The notes beneath the pieces are model-generated. The model saw nothing but the letters and a program-made list of their open reading frames with translations, was not told where the DNA came from and made no database searches. A program made the translations under genes and the position numbers. From Pedobacter montanisoli (lineage in GTDB: Bacteria; Bacteroidota; Bacteroidia; Sphingobacteriales; Sphingobacteriaceae), in assembly GCF_022809115.1 (NCBI RefSeq), contig NZ_JALGBH010000001.1, positions 1,302,001 through 1,366,000 of the forward strand: 64,000 bases of DNA, written 5' to 3'. Within the stretch, counting starts at the first letter, position 1. Every line of letters starts with the position of its first letter. Shown here piece after piece: positions 18,899 through 27,553 of this stretch.

Positions 18899-19478
18899 AC
18901 AAATGCAAGAAAATATATGGCAAACGAAGATTGATTCCATTCCGCTACCTGAAAATTCAGATCAGGCATGGGAAGATATGGAGGCTTTGTTAAATACCCA
19001 CTATCCGGTTACTGAACCGGTGAGGACTGGGGGAGTATTAAAGATCGTTATGACGAAGCTTTTTAGTATGTTGGGATATGTACTGCCCGCTGCAGCTATG
19101 GTAACCGTTGGAACATACATGATTATTCCTACTAAGGATAATGAAAAGACCTTACCTCTTCCTTCTCAGATGTCTAAGAAAAGAAAAGTTGATTTACCGG
19201 TAAAGAAAGATACTAATCTTAAAAAGGATAGTCTTATACGAGCTAATGAGAACTCAAAGAGTATTTTGATAGATACTATACCTCAAAATAAGATACCATC
19301 TATGCGCATTCGTTCTGGTAAAATTCAGCATTTGCAAGAAGAGGTTTTGAATGAAAAAGAAACAGATAGCTCGGTACAGGAAATCATATCAAGATATCGT
19401 AAAAGTGCTCCAAACAATGTGAGGAGCACTGAAAATACTGAGGTAAAATCTAATAACAGGGCACGCAAAAGAAATTAA
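18882..19478 (+). CDS. Single-TM protein, putative anti-sigma partner
   Basis: 198 aa from ATG 18882 (MKDRDRQMQENIW), which follows AAGGGA and overlaps the sigma stop; the frame opens earlier at 18795 without support. The N-terminal 60 residues are cytoplasmic and acidic. One TM segment (about 70-90, GYVLPAAAMVTVGTYMII) is followed by a Lys- and Ser-rich tail. No zinc anti-sigma motif is visible, so the anti-sigma role rests on position and topology only. Confidence 0.65.
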   Translation: MKDRDRQMQENIWQTKIDSIPLPENSDQAWEDMEALLNTHYPVTEPVRTGGVLKIVMTKLFSMLGYVLPAAAMVTVGTYMIIPTKDNEKTLPLPSQMSKKRKVDLPVKKDTNLKKDSLIRANENSKSILIDTIPQNKIPSMRIRSGKIQHLQEEVLNEKETDSSVQEIISRYRKSAPNNVRSTENTEVKSNNRARKRN

Positions 19479-20398
19479 TCCTGAATAATTTCAAAACTGC
19501 TTAATGCCACAAATTGTTGTATCCTGTTGTTGATTTCTTGTTGAGATAATTCTTTTAAACGTTCGGTTCCAAATTTCTCTACACAGAAAGACGCTAAGGC
19601 AGAACCATATATCAATGCATTTTTCATATTGTTGAAATTGATGGTGCCTACTTTAGCCAGATAACCGATAAATCCGCCGGCAAAAGTATCACCTGCTCCG
19701 GTAGGGTCAAATACATCTGCTAAAGGTAAAGCCGGAGCCGAGAAGATTTTATCTTCATGGAAAAGAAGTGCACCATGTTCACCTTTTTTAATGATCAGGT
19801 ATTTAGGCCCCATGGTTAAGATCTTGTTGGCTGCTTTAACTAAAGAATACTCGCCTGATAACTGACGAGCTTCAGAATCGTTAATGGTTAGCACGTCGAT
19901 CATTTTCAAAGTGTCTAACAAGTCGCCCATCATAATGTCCATCCAGAAATTCATGGTATCTAATACAATCAGTTTCGGACGGTTCTTTAATCTCTTAATT
20001 ACGGTCTGTTGTATTTGAGGTGTAAGATTGCCTAACATCAGGTATTCGCAATCCTGGTAACTATCAGGAATAATCGGATCAAAATTCTCCAGTACATTAA
20101 GTTCTGTAATCAAAGTATCGCGGCTGTTCATATCATTGTGATATTTTCCGCTCCAGAAAAATGATTTTTCCCCTTCTTTTATTTGAAGCCCTTCGGTATC
20201 AATTCCTCTGTTATTTAAAGTCTGGATATCTTCTTTTTTAAAATCATCACCTACAACAGCAACAATTTTTGTTTTATCATACAGGTACGAAGCAGCTAAA
20301 CTGGCAAATGTTGCTGCTCCTCCTACTATTTTATCGGTTTTGCCAAAAGGTGTTTCAATGGCATCAAAAGCTACTGTACCTATGATTATCAGGCTCAT
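19475..20398 (-). CDS. PfkB-family carbohydrate/nucleoside kinase
   Basis: 307-aa cytoplasmic kinase of the ribokinase superfamily. The N-terminal GGAATFASLAASYL binds substrate. The C-terminal DPTGAGDTFAGGFIGYLA is PfkB signature 2, with the catalytic Asp of GAGD near 238. Substrate (sugar, adenosine or inosine) cannot be fixed. It ends convergently with the putative anti-sigma gene, overlapping by 4 bp. Confidence 0.92.
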   Translation of the reverse strand: MSLIIIGTVAFDAIETPFGKTDKIVGGAATFASLAASYLYDKTKIVAVVGDDFKKEDIQTLNNRGIDTEGLQIKEGEKSFFWSGKYHNDMNSRDTLITELNVLENFDPIIPDSYQDCEYLMLGNLTPQIQQTVIKRLKNRPKLIVLDTMNFWMDIMMGDLLDTLKMIDVLTINDSEARQLSGEYSLVKAANKILTMGPKYLIIKKGEHGALLFHEDKIFSAPALPLADVFDPTGAGDTFAGGFIGYLAKVGTINFNNMKNALIYGSALASFCVEKFGTERLKELSQQEINNRIQQFVALSSFEIIQD

Positions 20399-20441
20399 AC
20401 GTTAAGTTTTATAAATTTTAAATTTTTTTTCGCTACAAATA

Positions 20442-20472
20442 TTGCATAAATAATTTAAAAGCCCTAATATTG
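20442..20472 (+). promoter_or_regulatory. Promoter of the tRNA-Asn pair
   Basis: TTG at 20442-20444, 20 bp, then TAATATTG at 20465-20472 (one mismatch to TAnnTTTG). The bases after it, CATTCCC, resemble those after the tRNA-Gln and rpsL promoters. Confidence 0.5.
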
Positions 20473-20540
20473 CATTCCCAAAACGAACGAGGGTGTTTTG
20501 CATAACAGAGCATCTAAAGGCGTTTTAGCAATACCAGCAC

Positions 20541-20614
20541 TCCCGAATAGCTCAGCTGGTTAGAGCATCTGACTGTTAATCAGAGGGTCGCTGGTTCGAG
20601 CCCAGCTTCGGGAG
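20541..20614 (+). tRNA. tRNA-Asn (GTT), copy 1
   Basis: 74-nt cloverleaf with acceptor stem TCCCGAA/TTCGGGA, D arm AGCTCAGCTGGTTAGAGC, anticodon loop CTGTTAAT (GTT) and T arm CTGGTTCGAGCCCAG. Discriminator G, CCA not encoded. Confidence 0.97.
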
Positions 20615-20615
20615 C

Positions 20616-20641
20616 AAAGCCTTACAATAGTAGGGCTTTTT
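20616..20641 (+). terminator. Weak terminator or processing hairpin after tRNA-Asn 1
   Basis: AAAGCC (20616-20621) pairs with GGCTTT (20634-20639), then Ts. It may end the transcript or act between the two tRNAs. Confidence 0.5.
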
Positions 20642-20685
20642 ATTTGAAAGATTGATAACCGATAATATTTTTCCATTATGGAAAT

Positions 20686-20759
20686 TCCCGAATAGCTCAG
20701 CTGGTTAGAGCATCTGACTGTTAATCAGAGGGTCGCTGGTTCGAGCCCAGCTTCGGGAG
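20686..20759 (+). tRNA. tRNA-Asn (GTT), copy 2
   Basis: Identical over all 74 nt to the copy at 20541. It begins 71 bp downstream and is probably co-transcribed with it. Recent tandem duplication or gene conversion is likely. Confidence 0.97.
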
Positions 20760-20787
20760 CTGCTGGTCTGCATGTCTGCAGACAAAT

Positions 20788-20824
20788 AAAACCCCATTTC
20801 TAGCTCATAGGATGGGGTTTTTTC
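20788..20824 (+). terminator. Terminator of the tRNA-Asn pair
   Basis: Perfect 10-bp stem AAAACCCCAT (20788-20797) with ATGGGGTTTT (20812-20821), followed by Ts. Confidence 0.85.
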
Positions 20825-21114
20825 ATTTGACGAAATCTTGAGGTCTAGTTTTGAGTGTGAGCTAATTTGCACTTATTAATTCTGCTGGATATCTTTTTGG
20901 ATTGGCGTAGCTAAGTACAAGTGTGGATTGGTGTGTGGTTTTGGTACTAAGGACTTACGTTGAAGAAAGAAGCTATGAATGGGAGTGAATGAAGACTAAA
21001 GGGTTACAGCCATTGTCCTAATGCTGGAAAGTTAGATTATTTGACCAACAAATTTCAAAATTTGTAACCTTCTTGAAAAAAGCATCCTCTAATAAGTAAA
21101 CAAAGAAAAAAATT

Positions 21115-21456
21115 ATGGAAAAGTTTGCTATTTGGGTTATTGCATGGTTATCATTCTGCATCTGTTTATTTCTGGCTTGGTTCTTTTCACATAGAGCAAA
21201 ACACCGAGAAAGAATGTTGATGATTGAAAAAGGTTTAAATCCTACAGAAGAAGGGAAAAAGAATAAAAATGTACAATCTCTTAGCATGAAGTTGGGCTTG
21301 GTCATTTTAGGATTAGGTTTTGGCTTAGCTGTCATTGCTTTTTTGGCTAACTTCGGCATATTAGGAAGATCAGATGCCATGCCCATAGCCATACTTGCTC
21401 TAAGTGGCGGAGGTGCACTGATTTTTGCAAACTATATAGAAAACCGAAGAAATTAA
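21115..21456 (+). CDS. Small two- or three-TM membrane protein, DUF6249-like
   Basis: 113 aa. TM segment at about 5-25, a charged middle (HRERMLMIEKGLNPTEEGKKNKN), then two hydrophobic segments (about 58-80 and 90-107). The middle motif MLMIEKGL resembles the DUF6249 family, often encoded with ECF sigma factors in Bacteroidetes. It lies 10 bp before the sigma gene. The molecular function is unknown. Confidence 0.75.
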   Translation: MEKFAIWVIAWLSFCICLFLAWFFSHRAKHRERMLMIEKGLNPTEEGKKNKNVQSLSMKLGLVILGLGFGLAVIAFLANFGILGRSDAMPIAILALSGGGALIFANYIENRRN

Positions 21457-21466
21457 GCATTACAGA

Positions 21467-22015
21467 ATGGATGACATTTATGTAAGAAAAGTTTGTGCAG
21501 GCGATACAGAAGCTTTCAGGTATTTTGTTGAACAGTATAAAGCATTATCTATTTCATTGGCTGTTTCTGTGGTTAAAGATGAGTTCGTGGCAGAGGAAGT
21601 GGTTCAAGATGCATTTATCAACGCTTTTAGGGGCATCAAAAACTTCAAGTTCAAATCAAAATTTAGCAGCTGGTTTTACAGAATCGTATTAAATGAGGCG
21701 TTTAGACGCTTAAAAAAAATGCAAAAGGAGATTGTGGACTTTCGCCACAGCTATGATGAAGAGATTGCTGATGAAAGTGAGGTGCTTACTCTGCAACAAA
21801 ATGAACAGGTTCATCTTATTAATGAAGCATTAAAGCTTCTTCCCGCCCGTGAAAGTTTGGTGCTAAGACTTTTCTATCTTCAGGAAGAAAGTATTAAAGA
21901 AGTTGCTGCCATTACGGGTTGGACAGAAATCTACATAAAAGTCACATTGCATAGGGCAAGAAAAAACATGCATGCTGCAATTAAAAGTTTACTAAAAAAA
22001 TCAAATAATTCATAA
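21467..22015 (+). CDS. ECF-type RNA polymerase sigma factor
   Basis: 182 aa. Region 2: FVAEEVVQDAFINAFRGIKNF with FSSWFYRIVLNEAFRRLKK. Region 4: SIKEVAAITGWTEIYIKVTLHRARKN. It is the middle gene of a three-gene set with small membrane proteins on both sides (gaps 10 bp and 1 bp), which suggests membrane control of its activity. Confidence 0.93.
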   Translation: MDDIYVRKVCAGDTEAFRYFVEQYKALSISLAVSVVKDEFVAEEVVQDAFINAFRGIKNFKFKSKFSSWFYRIVLNEAFRRLKKMQKEIVDFRHSYDEEIADESEVLTLQQNEQVHLINEALKLLPARESLVLRLFYLQEESIKEVAAITGWTEIYIKVTLHRARKNMHAAIKSLLKKSNNS

Positions 22016-22016
22016 G

Positions 22017-22364
22017 ATGCCTAAAACACCTTTAACAGATCAGCAGCTTGCCGGCTTAATCAAAAAAAGCCTGATTGAAGCTCCGAGTAAAGATTTTGAT
22101 GATAATGTGATGTATCATATAAAAAAGGAGGCTCAAAAAGCAAGATCTTTAACTAATAATGCAAAAATATCACTGGTGTTCTTTATCCTGGGAACTGGTT
22201 TTGGCTTATTAGTTTCTCATCTATTGCCAATGTTAGGTGATACAGTAGCTGGTATTGATGTGAAAACGCTAGTTCTTGTTTTTCAAATATGCTACGTTAT
22301 CCTTATTCTAACTCAATTAGAGCATATCATCAAACTGTTCTCAAGAAAGACTGAAAATAATTAA
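22017..22364 (+). CDS. Two-TM protein, putative sigma partner
   Basis: 115 aa. A cytoplasmic N-terminus of about 45 residues (PLTDQQLAGLIKKSLIEAPSKDFDDNVMYHIK) precedes two TM segments (about 52-72 and 84-103). The N-terminal pattern 'PS.DF...VM..I' is common in small sigma-linked membrane proteins of this phylum. It begins 1 bp after the sigma stop. The anti-sigma role is an inference from position. Confidence 0.65.
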   Translation: MPKTPLTDQQLAGLIKKSLIEAPSKDFDDNVMYHIKKEAQKARSLTNNAKISLVFFILGTGFGLLVSHLLPMLGDTVAGIDVKTLVLVFQICYVILILTQLEHIIKLFSRKTENN

Positions 22365-22453
22365 AAACCAAGATAGCTGAGGTTTAAAAATTAATCTGTA
22401 ATCCTCCATCATCTTAAATAAGTATTTTCTCTAAAATATAAATTAATCAAAAC

Positions 22454-23833
22454 ATGAAAAGAATTATTCTTATGGTAATCATGATTACCGTACAGGCGAG
22501 TTATGCCCAACAAAAAGGGATTGAATTTAATAACAAGAAATGGTCAGAAGTTCTTTTTGAAGCAAAAAGGACGAATAAGCTCATATTTGTAGATGTATTT
22601 ACAGATTGGTGCGGTCCATGTAAACTGATGGATGAAGCAGTTTTCCCTTTAACAGAAGTGGGTAGCGTGTACAATAAGTCTTTTATCAATTATAAGATTG
22701 ATGCCGAAAAAGGTGAAGGCCCTGCTTTTGCGAAAAAATATGTTATTCAATCTTATCCAAGCTATCTTTTTATCAATGGAGAAGGTACGCTTATTTATCG
22801 TACAGGCGGATCTATGGAAGCATCGGAGCTGATAAGACATGCAAAAAATGCTATAGATGAAGCCCAGCAACCTTTAAGTCTCTTAGACATGGAAAAGTTA
22901 TATCCAGCGCATAAAAAGGATAAGACGTTTTTACTTAGTTATTTATTGAAGTTAACCCGACTTAAAATGAATACAAGCGATTTATTGGATGACTATATTT
23001 CCATGTTAAGCGATACCGAAAGATCAACATACAGTACCATTCAGCTTTTGGTTGATAATGGCACTTGGCTTAACAGAAAAATGCAGTTAGGGATTGCAAT
23101 GACTACACTTGAAAATAATCAGGGATTGTTTAATGATTTGGCAGCAAAAAATCTGGTACATGGAGAAACATTGTCGAGCATAAAAGATAATGCGATGACC
23201 GTTACTTTGAGGAAAGCAATTACCGAAAAGAACGAAGCTCTATTACGTAAAGTAATGGCCCTTAAAGAAGATTTTTCTAAAAACATGTTTGATAATAAGC
23301 AAACAATCGCCTTGAAGTTTAGTTATGAAACACGGGATTATGTGAGGTTTAAAAGCGAAAACAGGACTTTTATCAATAACTATTTACTTAAAATACCACT
23401 TGATACTTTGCTCAAACATGATCAGGTATTTTATGAAAAAATGAAAAAGAAAATTCAATCCGCTGCCGATCAAAAATATAATAGTAAGGAGTATATTGAT
23501 AGTTATAAACACACGCAATCTATACAGCTTTGTAATTTTTTGGCAACTACAGTTGAAAATCTTTTAAAAATCCCATTAAATAAGGCAGAATCTAATGAAG
23601 CTGTTACATGGGCAGGAATTGCAGTTCAAATTGCAGCAACTGATATCGATTTTTACAAAAACGCTGCGCCATTTTATCAAATGGTTTATGCAAAAGCCCT
23701 TTATAAAAATGGATTGAAAGAAAAGGCTATTACCGCAATTACACAGCTTCTTGATACAAATTCAGAAAACCCAAAGGCAAAAGCCATTTTAAGTGAACTT
23801 TTAGATAAAATGAAGATGGGTGAAGAAGTTTAA
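22454..23833 (+). CDS. Secreted thioredoxin-family protein
   Basis: 459 aa with a signal peptide (cleaved near ASYAQQ). A thioredoxin-fold domain carries FVDVFTDWCGPCKLMDEAVF (CGPC about 56-59) and the cis-Pro loop SYPSYLFI. The remaining 300 residues are helical, without a recognised domain, and end in TPR-like helices. Probably a periplasmic disulfide reductase or chaperone. It stands alone and ends at a clear terminator. Confidence 0.85.
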   Translation: MKRIILMVIMITVQASYAQQKGIEFNNKKWSEVLFEAKRTNKLIFVDVFTDWCGPCKLMDEAVFPLTEVGSVYNKSFINYKIDAEKGEGPAFAKKYVIQSYPSYLFINGEGTLIYRTGGSMEASELIRHAKNAIDEAQQPLSLLDMEKLYPAHKKDKTFLLSYLLKLTRLKMNTSDLLDDYISMLSDTERSTYSTIQLLVDNGTWLNRKMQLGIAMTTLENNQGLFNDLAAKNLVHGETLSSIKDNAMTVTLRKAITEKNEALLRKVMALKEDFSKNMFDNKQTIALKFSYETRDYVRFKSENRTFINNYLLKIPLDTLLKHDQVFYEKMKKKIQSAADQKYNSKEYIDSYKHTQSIQLCNFLATTVENLLKIPLNKAESNEAVTWAGIAVQIAATDIDFYKNAAPFYQMVYAKALYKNGLKEKAITAITQLLDTNSENPKAKAILSELLDKMKMGEEV

Positions 23834-23856
23834 TTGGTTTTTTGTTTAGTATATGA

Positions 23857-23893
23857 AAAAAGAGGTCAACTTTTAAAATTAACCTCTTTTTGT
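23857..23893 (+). terminator. Terminator after the thioredoxin-family gene
   Basis: AAAAAGAGGT (23857-23866) pairs with ACCTCTTTTT (23882-23891). Symmetrical A/T tracts mean it may also work in the other direction. Confidence 0.8.
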
Positions 23894-24102
23894 ATCTGCG
23901 TAAAAAGCTAAAATATGTTAGTTCTAATTAATCAGTTTTGCTTCAGGTAGATAATCTAACTTTAATCAACGGATTTGATACGCTAAAAACCCTTTGTATA
24001 ATAGCTCTGCATACTTTTGACAACTGAATAAATAACGTTCGTTTAAACCTGTTGTGGTTTTTAATTCAATATCACCATAAGCAAAATATCCAGCCCATAT
24101 TT

Positions 24103-25008
24103 TTATTTAGTTAAGACTGCTTTTTTGATGATTATATCCATGTAGGTTGGTAAATCAATTCCTTTTATTTCATAATCCTGTACACCCATTTTTTTCAACC
24201 AATCGCCCCAATATTTTTTAATCACATCCTCTTCAAAGTTTTTTCCTTTTTGTGGGTTAATACCAATAACCAAAACTTTAAGATCTTGTAATCCTGATGT
24301 AGCAGGTAAAAAACCTATTCTTTTACTTTCCATGTTATTGGCAAAGTCGGTGGTGTTTAATTTGAAATCTTTTATTAATTCTGGAGTGAGGTAAGAAGTC
24401 TGATTTTTTACTTTCAGCTTGTTGTCTTGGTGAAACATGTAACCGTCTGTAAGAATTACCAGTATATTACGATGATTAGATTTGATACATTGATCTTTAA
24501 CCTTATTCTTAAAAAATGTCCAGATATCAGCACCGATATATTTGTTTTCTTTTAACGCTATCTGATAGATCTTGTTAGAACATGAAACATATGTTGGTGT
24601 AACGCTTGATATTGCTTTTGGAGTGACGGTGGCTTTGTTAAATACAAACCTCATTTGTTTGGCCAAATCATTAATTTGAGCATCTTTTGGTTCAGGCTCA
24701 AAGAAAAGCTGAATTTGATCGTCCATACCACTAATTCTGCTATTGCTTAAATGTTCCTGAAAAGCTTCACCCAAACTTTTGATATACCCTAAGTCACGTT
24801 GGTAAATTTCCATCGTTTGGTTGGGGTATTTTTTGAGGTCTATCCGGTCTGATAAGTCTAAGAAGATACTTAGATTTAAATTTTTATCAGACTTCTTTTT
24901 TTGTGAATTAACTTTTTCATTAGCAGATGATGGCTCATTGCTTACACAACCAGTTTGAAACATGAAGATCGTGACCATCATGATTATTAATAAGTATAAC
25001 TTTTTCAT
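24103..25008 (-). CDS. vWA-like lipoprotein, third gene of the TerB-like operon
   Basis: 301 aa from ATG 25008 (MKKLYLLII), 1 bp after the stop of the upstream gene; the longer frame from 25035 would overlap that gene. A lipobox FQTGC places an acylated Cys at about 21. The mature part shows a von Willebrand A-like pattern: beta strand with FLDLSDRID and, later, NILVILTDGYMF. The first motif DxSD differs from the classic DxSxS metal site, so metal binding is uncertain. No close family is recognised. Its operon partners are a TerB-like protein and a coiled-coil membrane protein. Confidence 0.75.
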   Translation of the reverse strand: MKKLYLLIIMMVTIFMFQTGCVSNEPSSANEKVNSQKKKSDKNLNLSIFLDLSDRIDLKKYPNQTMEIYQRDLGYIKSLGEAFQEHLSNSRISGMDDQIQLFFEPEPKDAQINDLAKQMRFVFNKATVTPKAISSVTPTYVSCSNKIYQIALKENKYIGADIWTFFKNKVKDQCIKSNHRNILVILTDGYMFHQDNKLKVKNQTSYLTPELIKDFKLNTTDFANNMESKRIGFLPATSGLQDLKVLVIGINPQKGKNFEEDVIKKYWGDWLKKMGVQDYEIKGIDLPTYMDIIIKKAVLTK

Positions 25009-25009
25009 A

Positions 25010-26281
25010 TTAGGAAACTTTAGAATAAATAACATGTTGGTGTTTTGGCTTAATAAGATCCAAGCTTTCTAAATGCTCGTTAGCTACAGCTTCGCATTCT
25101 GCAAGAATTGAATTTTTTTTAGCCTCTGGCAATGCTAGTTCTGCATTGATAGCCTGAAACCACCCTTCTACATATTGGTTATGATAGTGGAGATATTGTT
25201 TTATATTGAGAATAAATCCGTCAATTTTATTTTGTAACACCTCAATTCTACCTTTGATTGTACTGATTAACTGTTTGGTATCTTCCATATCCTTTATAAT
25301 TTGTGAACGCGTATCGTTAAGTCTGTTCAGTTCTTGCTGTTTGTTTCGAATAAATGCTTTGATTTTATCAATATTTTCAAATTCCTTCATTACAAAATCA
25401 AATACTAAACCCCATATGATATAAACTACAAAACCTGCAAAGATGATCATCCAGAATTCTGCTTCTCCTATTGCTACTTTGAGGTTATATGGTGGCGTGG
25501 TAGGAGTTTTACTAAAATCATATATCTTCTTTTCAATCTGATAAGCCAAGAGCCCATCAAAAAGAAATGTTATTAGAAAAAGGGCAGCTAATCTGAAGAA
25601 ATTTTTAAGACCCTTTCCTTTTTGCATCATATGAATAATATAACCGAGGCCTAAGAATACAGTTGGAATGGTTAAAACCAGAACACCTTCCAGCCAACCT
25701 TCTCTCTTTGCATTGTTGAGGGCTTGTGCATCGAAAATGGCCGTACTTAAACTATCATCTGAAAATGTTTTAAAGAGTGCAGAATAGGTGGCAGAGATGT
25801 AAAAAACAAATAAGTAGATAGATATTGGAATTAATAGTAATAAACCAATATAAAATAAAGCATGAGGTTGTTTTGTATCTGTTACGCCATGTTTCTCGGG
25901 ATTACTTTTTACAGTTTCGATAGCTTGCTTAATTAGTTCTGCTTTCTGATCATTTTGCTCTAACTTATCTTGATGAATAGATAAAGCTGTTTCAGCATTT
26001 CTCAATTCGCTTTCCTGTCTGATCTTATCTTCAATATAAGGCTGCTTTAACTTTTGCTGCTCTTCTTTTAGTTTGCGACATTGTTCTTCAAAGCTGCTGT
26101 AAACATTTTGAAGGCATGCTTTTAAAGTAAGTGCTTGCCCAGAAGCTTTTTGGGAGGCACCATATCCACTCTGATAATATGTGATACGAACTTGAACCTC
26201 ATCATGATTTGATTCTGCATCTGAATTAACAGCTGGAATAGTTTGTTTCTTTAAGGAAAATATTTTGTTAATTGATTCCAT
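25010..26281 (-). CDS. Four-TM coiled-coil membrane protein of unknown function
   Basis: 423 aa, no family recognised. Residues 60-130 form a charged coiled coil (EEQCRKLKEEQQKLKQ). Four hydrophobic segments lie at about 140-168, 198-218, 228-248 and 275-298. A second coiled coil (300-360) and a globular tail complete it. No signal peptide, so both coiled coils are predicted to be cytoplasmic with an even number of TM helices. It is 2 bp from the TerB-like gene and 1 bp from the lipoprotein gene, which suggests tight co-translation and a shared membrane complex. Confidence 0.8.
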   Translation of the reverse strand: MESINKIFSLKKQTIPAVNSDAESNHDEVQVRITYYQSGYGASQKASGQALTLKACLQNVYSSFEEQCRKLKEEQQKLKQPYIEDKIRQESELRNAETALSIHQDKLEQNDQKAELIKQAIETVKSNPEKHGVTDTKQPHALFYIGLLLLIPISIYLFVFYISATYSALFKTFSDDSLSTAIFDAQALNNAKREGWLEGVLVLTIPTVFLGLGYIIHMMQKGKGLKNFFRLAALFLITFLFDGLLAYQIEKKIYDFSKTPTTPPYNLKVAIGEAEFWMIIFAGFVVYIIWGLVFDFVMKEFENIDKIKAFIRNKQQELNRLNDTRSQIIKDMEDTKQLISTIKGRIEVLQNKIDGFILNIKQYLHYHNQYVEGWFQAINAELALPEAKKNSILAECEAVANEHLESLDLIKPKHQHVIYSKVS

Positions 26282-26283
26282 AG

Positions 26284-26685
26284 TTATCCATTAATTTTAG
26301 TTAATACCTGTGAGAGTGTCATTTCTTGTTCTGCGCAGTTTAATAAGAAAGAACAAATACTGTCAATGTTGGTGTCTTCGAATTGAAAGCGACGGCAAAA
26401 TTTCTGTAAAGTATTGTATTCATCATCTGTTACTTCTTTATCTGCCCAAGTCATTACCGCTAAATCATAAAGGTATTCGACTCTTTCATCTCTTGTTTCG
26501 GGAATTGAAATCCTTGCAAGAGGATTTGTTAAAATTTTTTCAAGTTGGCTTGTTTCTACACCCCGTTGTTCAGCAAACAGATAAAGTTGTTTCATTTCAG
26601 GAGTGTCGAAATCTTCATCTGCACATGCCATTTGATAAAGCCTTAAGAAACGGCTTTGTAATGCAGCGGTAATCTGATTTTCCAT
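26284..26685 (-). CDS. TerB-like (tellurite-resistance family) helical protein
   Basis: 133 aa, all helical and acidic. Two related segments, MACADEDFDTPEMKQL and MTWADKEVTDDEYNTL, give the duplicated helix pattern with Asp/Glu clusters seen in TerB/TerB-like domains, which are linked to metal sensing. It leads the three-gene operon. The promoter 60-100 bp upstream carries an inverted repeat shared with the gene at 29895. TerB membership is judged from pattern only; a remote calcium-binding-like fold cannot be excluded. Confidence 0.68.
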   Translation of the reverse strand: MENQITAALQSRFLRLYQMACADEDFDTPEMKQLYLFAEQRGVETSQLEKILTNPLARISIPETRDERVEYLYDLAVMTWADKEVTDDEYNTLQKFCRRFQFEDTNIDSICSFLLNCAEQEMTLSQVLTKING

Positions 26686-26750
26686 TTTTTTGTTTGGATT
26701 TTAGCTTACGATTTAAAGTCGTATTGGTTTTTTAATAATTCTATTTTTAC

Positions 26751-26794
26751 CAAAACTAAAGCATACACATAAGCATTCTATACGGAAAACCGTA
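26751..26794 (-). promoter_or_regulatory. Promoter and activator-site candidate of the TerB-like operon
   Basis: The minus-strand -7 box TAGTTTTG (26758-26751) has no TTTG -33. In its place is the perfect repeat TACGG-AAAA-CCGTA (26781-26794), centred 29.5 bp upstream of the -7 box and so near -41 from the expected start point. That is a typical activator position. The twin site is at 29835-29848. Confidence 0.6.
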
Positions 26795-26879
26795 CCCTTA
26801 AAAAGACTAAAATGGAAGTGCTTGACTGACTTAATCCAGCAATTATATTTAATAGGAAAAGAAAATTTATAGCAGGATT

Positions 26880-27545
26880 TTAAATGATTCCCATATCCTT
26901 ACAAAAGGCTATCAACTGTTCATTTTTTTTGAAATTGAGCACTGTTTTGATATGATTTAAACGTTTTTCCATAGTGCTCATACCGCTTGGTGTAATGTTC
27001 ATTTCTTCAAGCTTTTTGGGGATTTCTTTGAGCAAAGCACCTTCTGCCAGGAGAGATAATATAGTAAGATCGTAAGAAGTAAATTTATGACTATTGCTTG
27101 GCCTGATTTTTTCGTTGATTGTTGGCGATATGTAGTTTTGTCCTTTGGCAACAGCTTTAACAGCTTGTTCTAATTCATAGGCATCAAGACGCCCTTTATG
27201 TACAAAGCCATTGATTTGTAAATCCTTAAAATAAGATTGTATTAGGGCAGGGCGGTCTTCTACTGAAAAAATAATGACTTTGAGTTGCGGACAGATTCTT
27301 CTAGCTTCTTGAATAAGATCTAAACCACTTTTTAACTTTTGCGTGCGATGATCTTCAACAAAAGAAATATCCGTAATCAATAATTCATAAGGCTCATGGG
27401 TTTCCAGTTCTTTTTTGATTCTTGTTAAGCCATCATCACAGTAATAGACATAGTGGCAAACAGGTATCTGTAAATCTATAACCGTCTTGGCAACAGCTCT
27501 GCTGCTCATCTGATGATCTTCTGCAACGAGTACTTTTTCAAACAT
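26880..27545 (-). CDS. LuxR-type response regulator
   Basis: 221 aa. Receiver domain with the acidic pair ED (about 9-10), the phospho-acceptor Asp in LLITDISF (about 60) and the Lys in GFVHKGRL. The C-terminal helix-turn-helix domain (LTILSLLAEGALLKEIPKKL... STMEKRLNHIKTVL) is LuxR/FixJ-like but divergent. It is 8 bp from the histidine kinase gene and lies directly before the TerB-like operon, whose promoter carries a palindromic site it could bind. Confidence 0.9.
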   Translation of the reverse strand: MFEKVLVAEDHQMSSRAVAKTVIDLQIPVCHYVYYCDDGLTRIKKELETHEPYELLITDISFVEDHRTQKLKSGLDLIQEARRICPQLKVIIFSVEDRPALIQSYFKDLQINGFVHKGRLDAYELEQAVKAVAKGQNYISPTINEKIRPSNSHKFTSYDLTILSLLAEGALLKEIPKKLEEMNITPSGMSTMEKRLNHIKTVLNFKKNEQLIAFCKDMGII

Positions 27546-27553
27546 AATCTAAA

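Noticed and set aside
21018..21392. 124-codon minus-strand frame
   Set aside because: Antisense to the small membrane protein gene at 21115, which fits the sigma operon.
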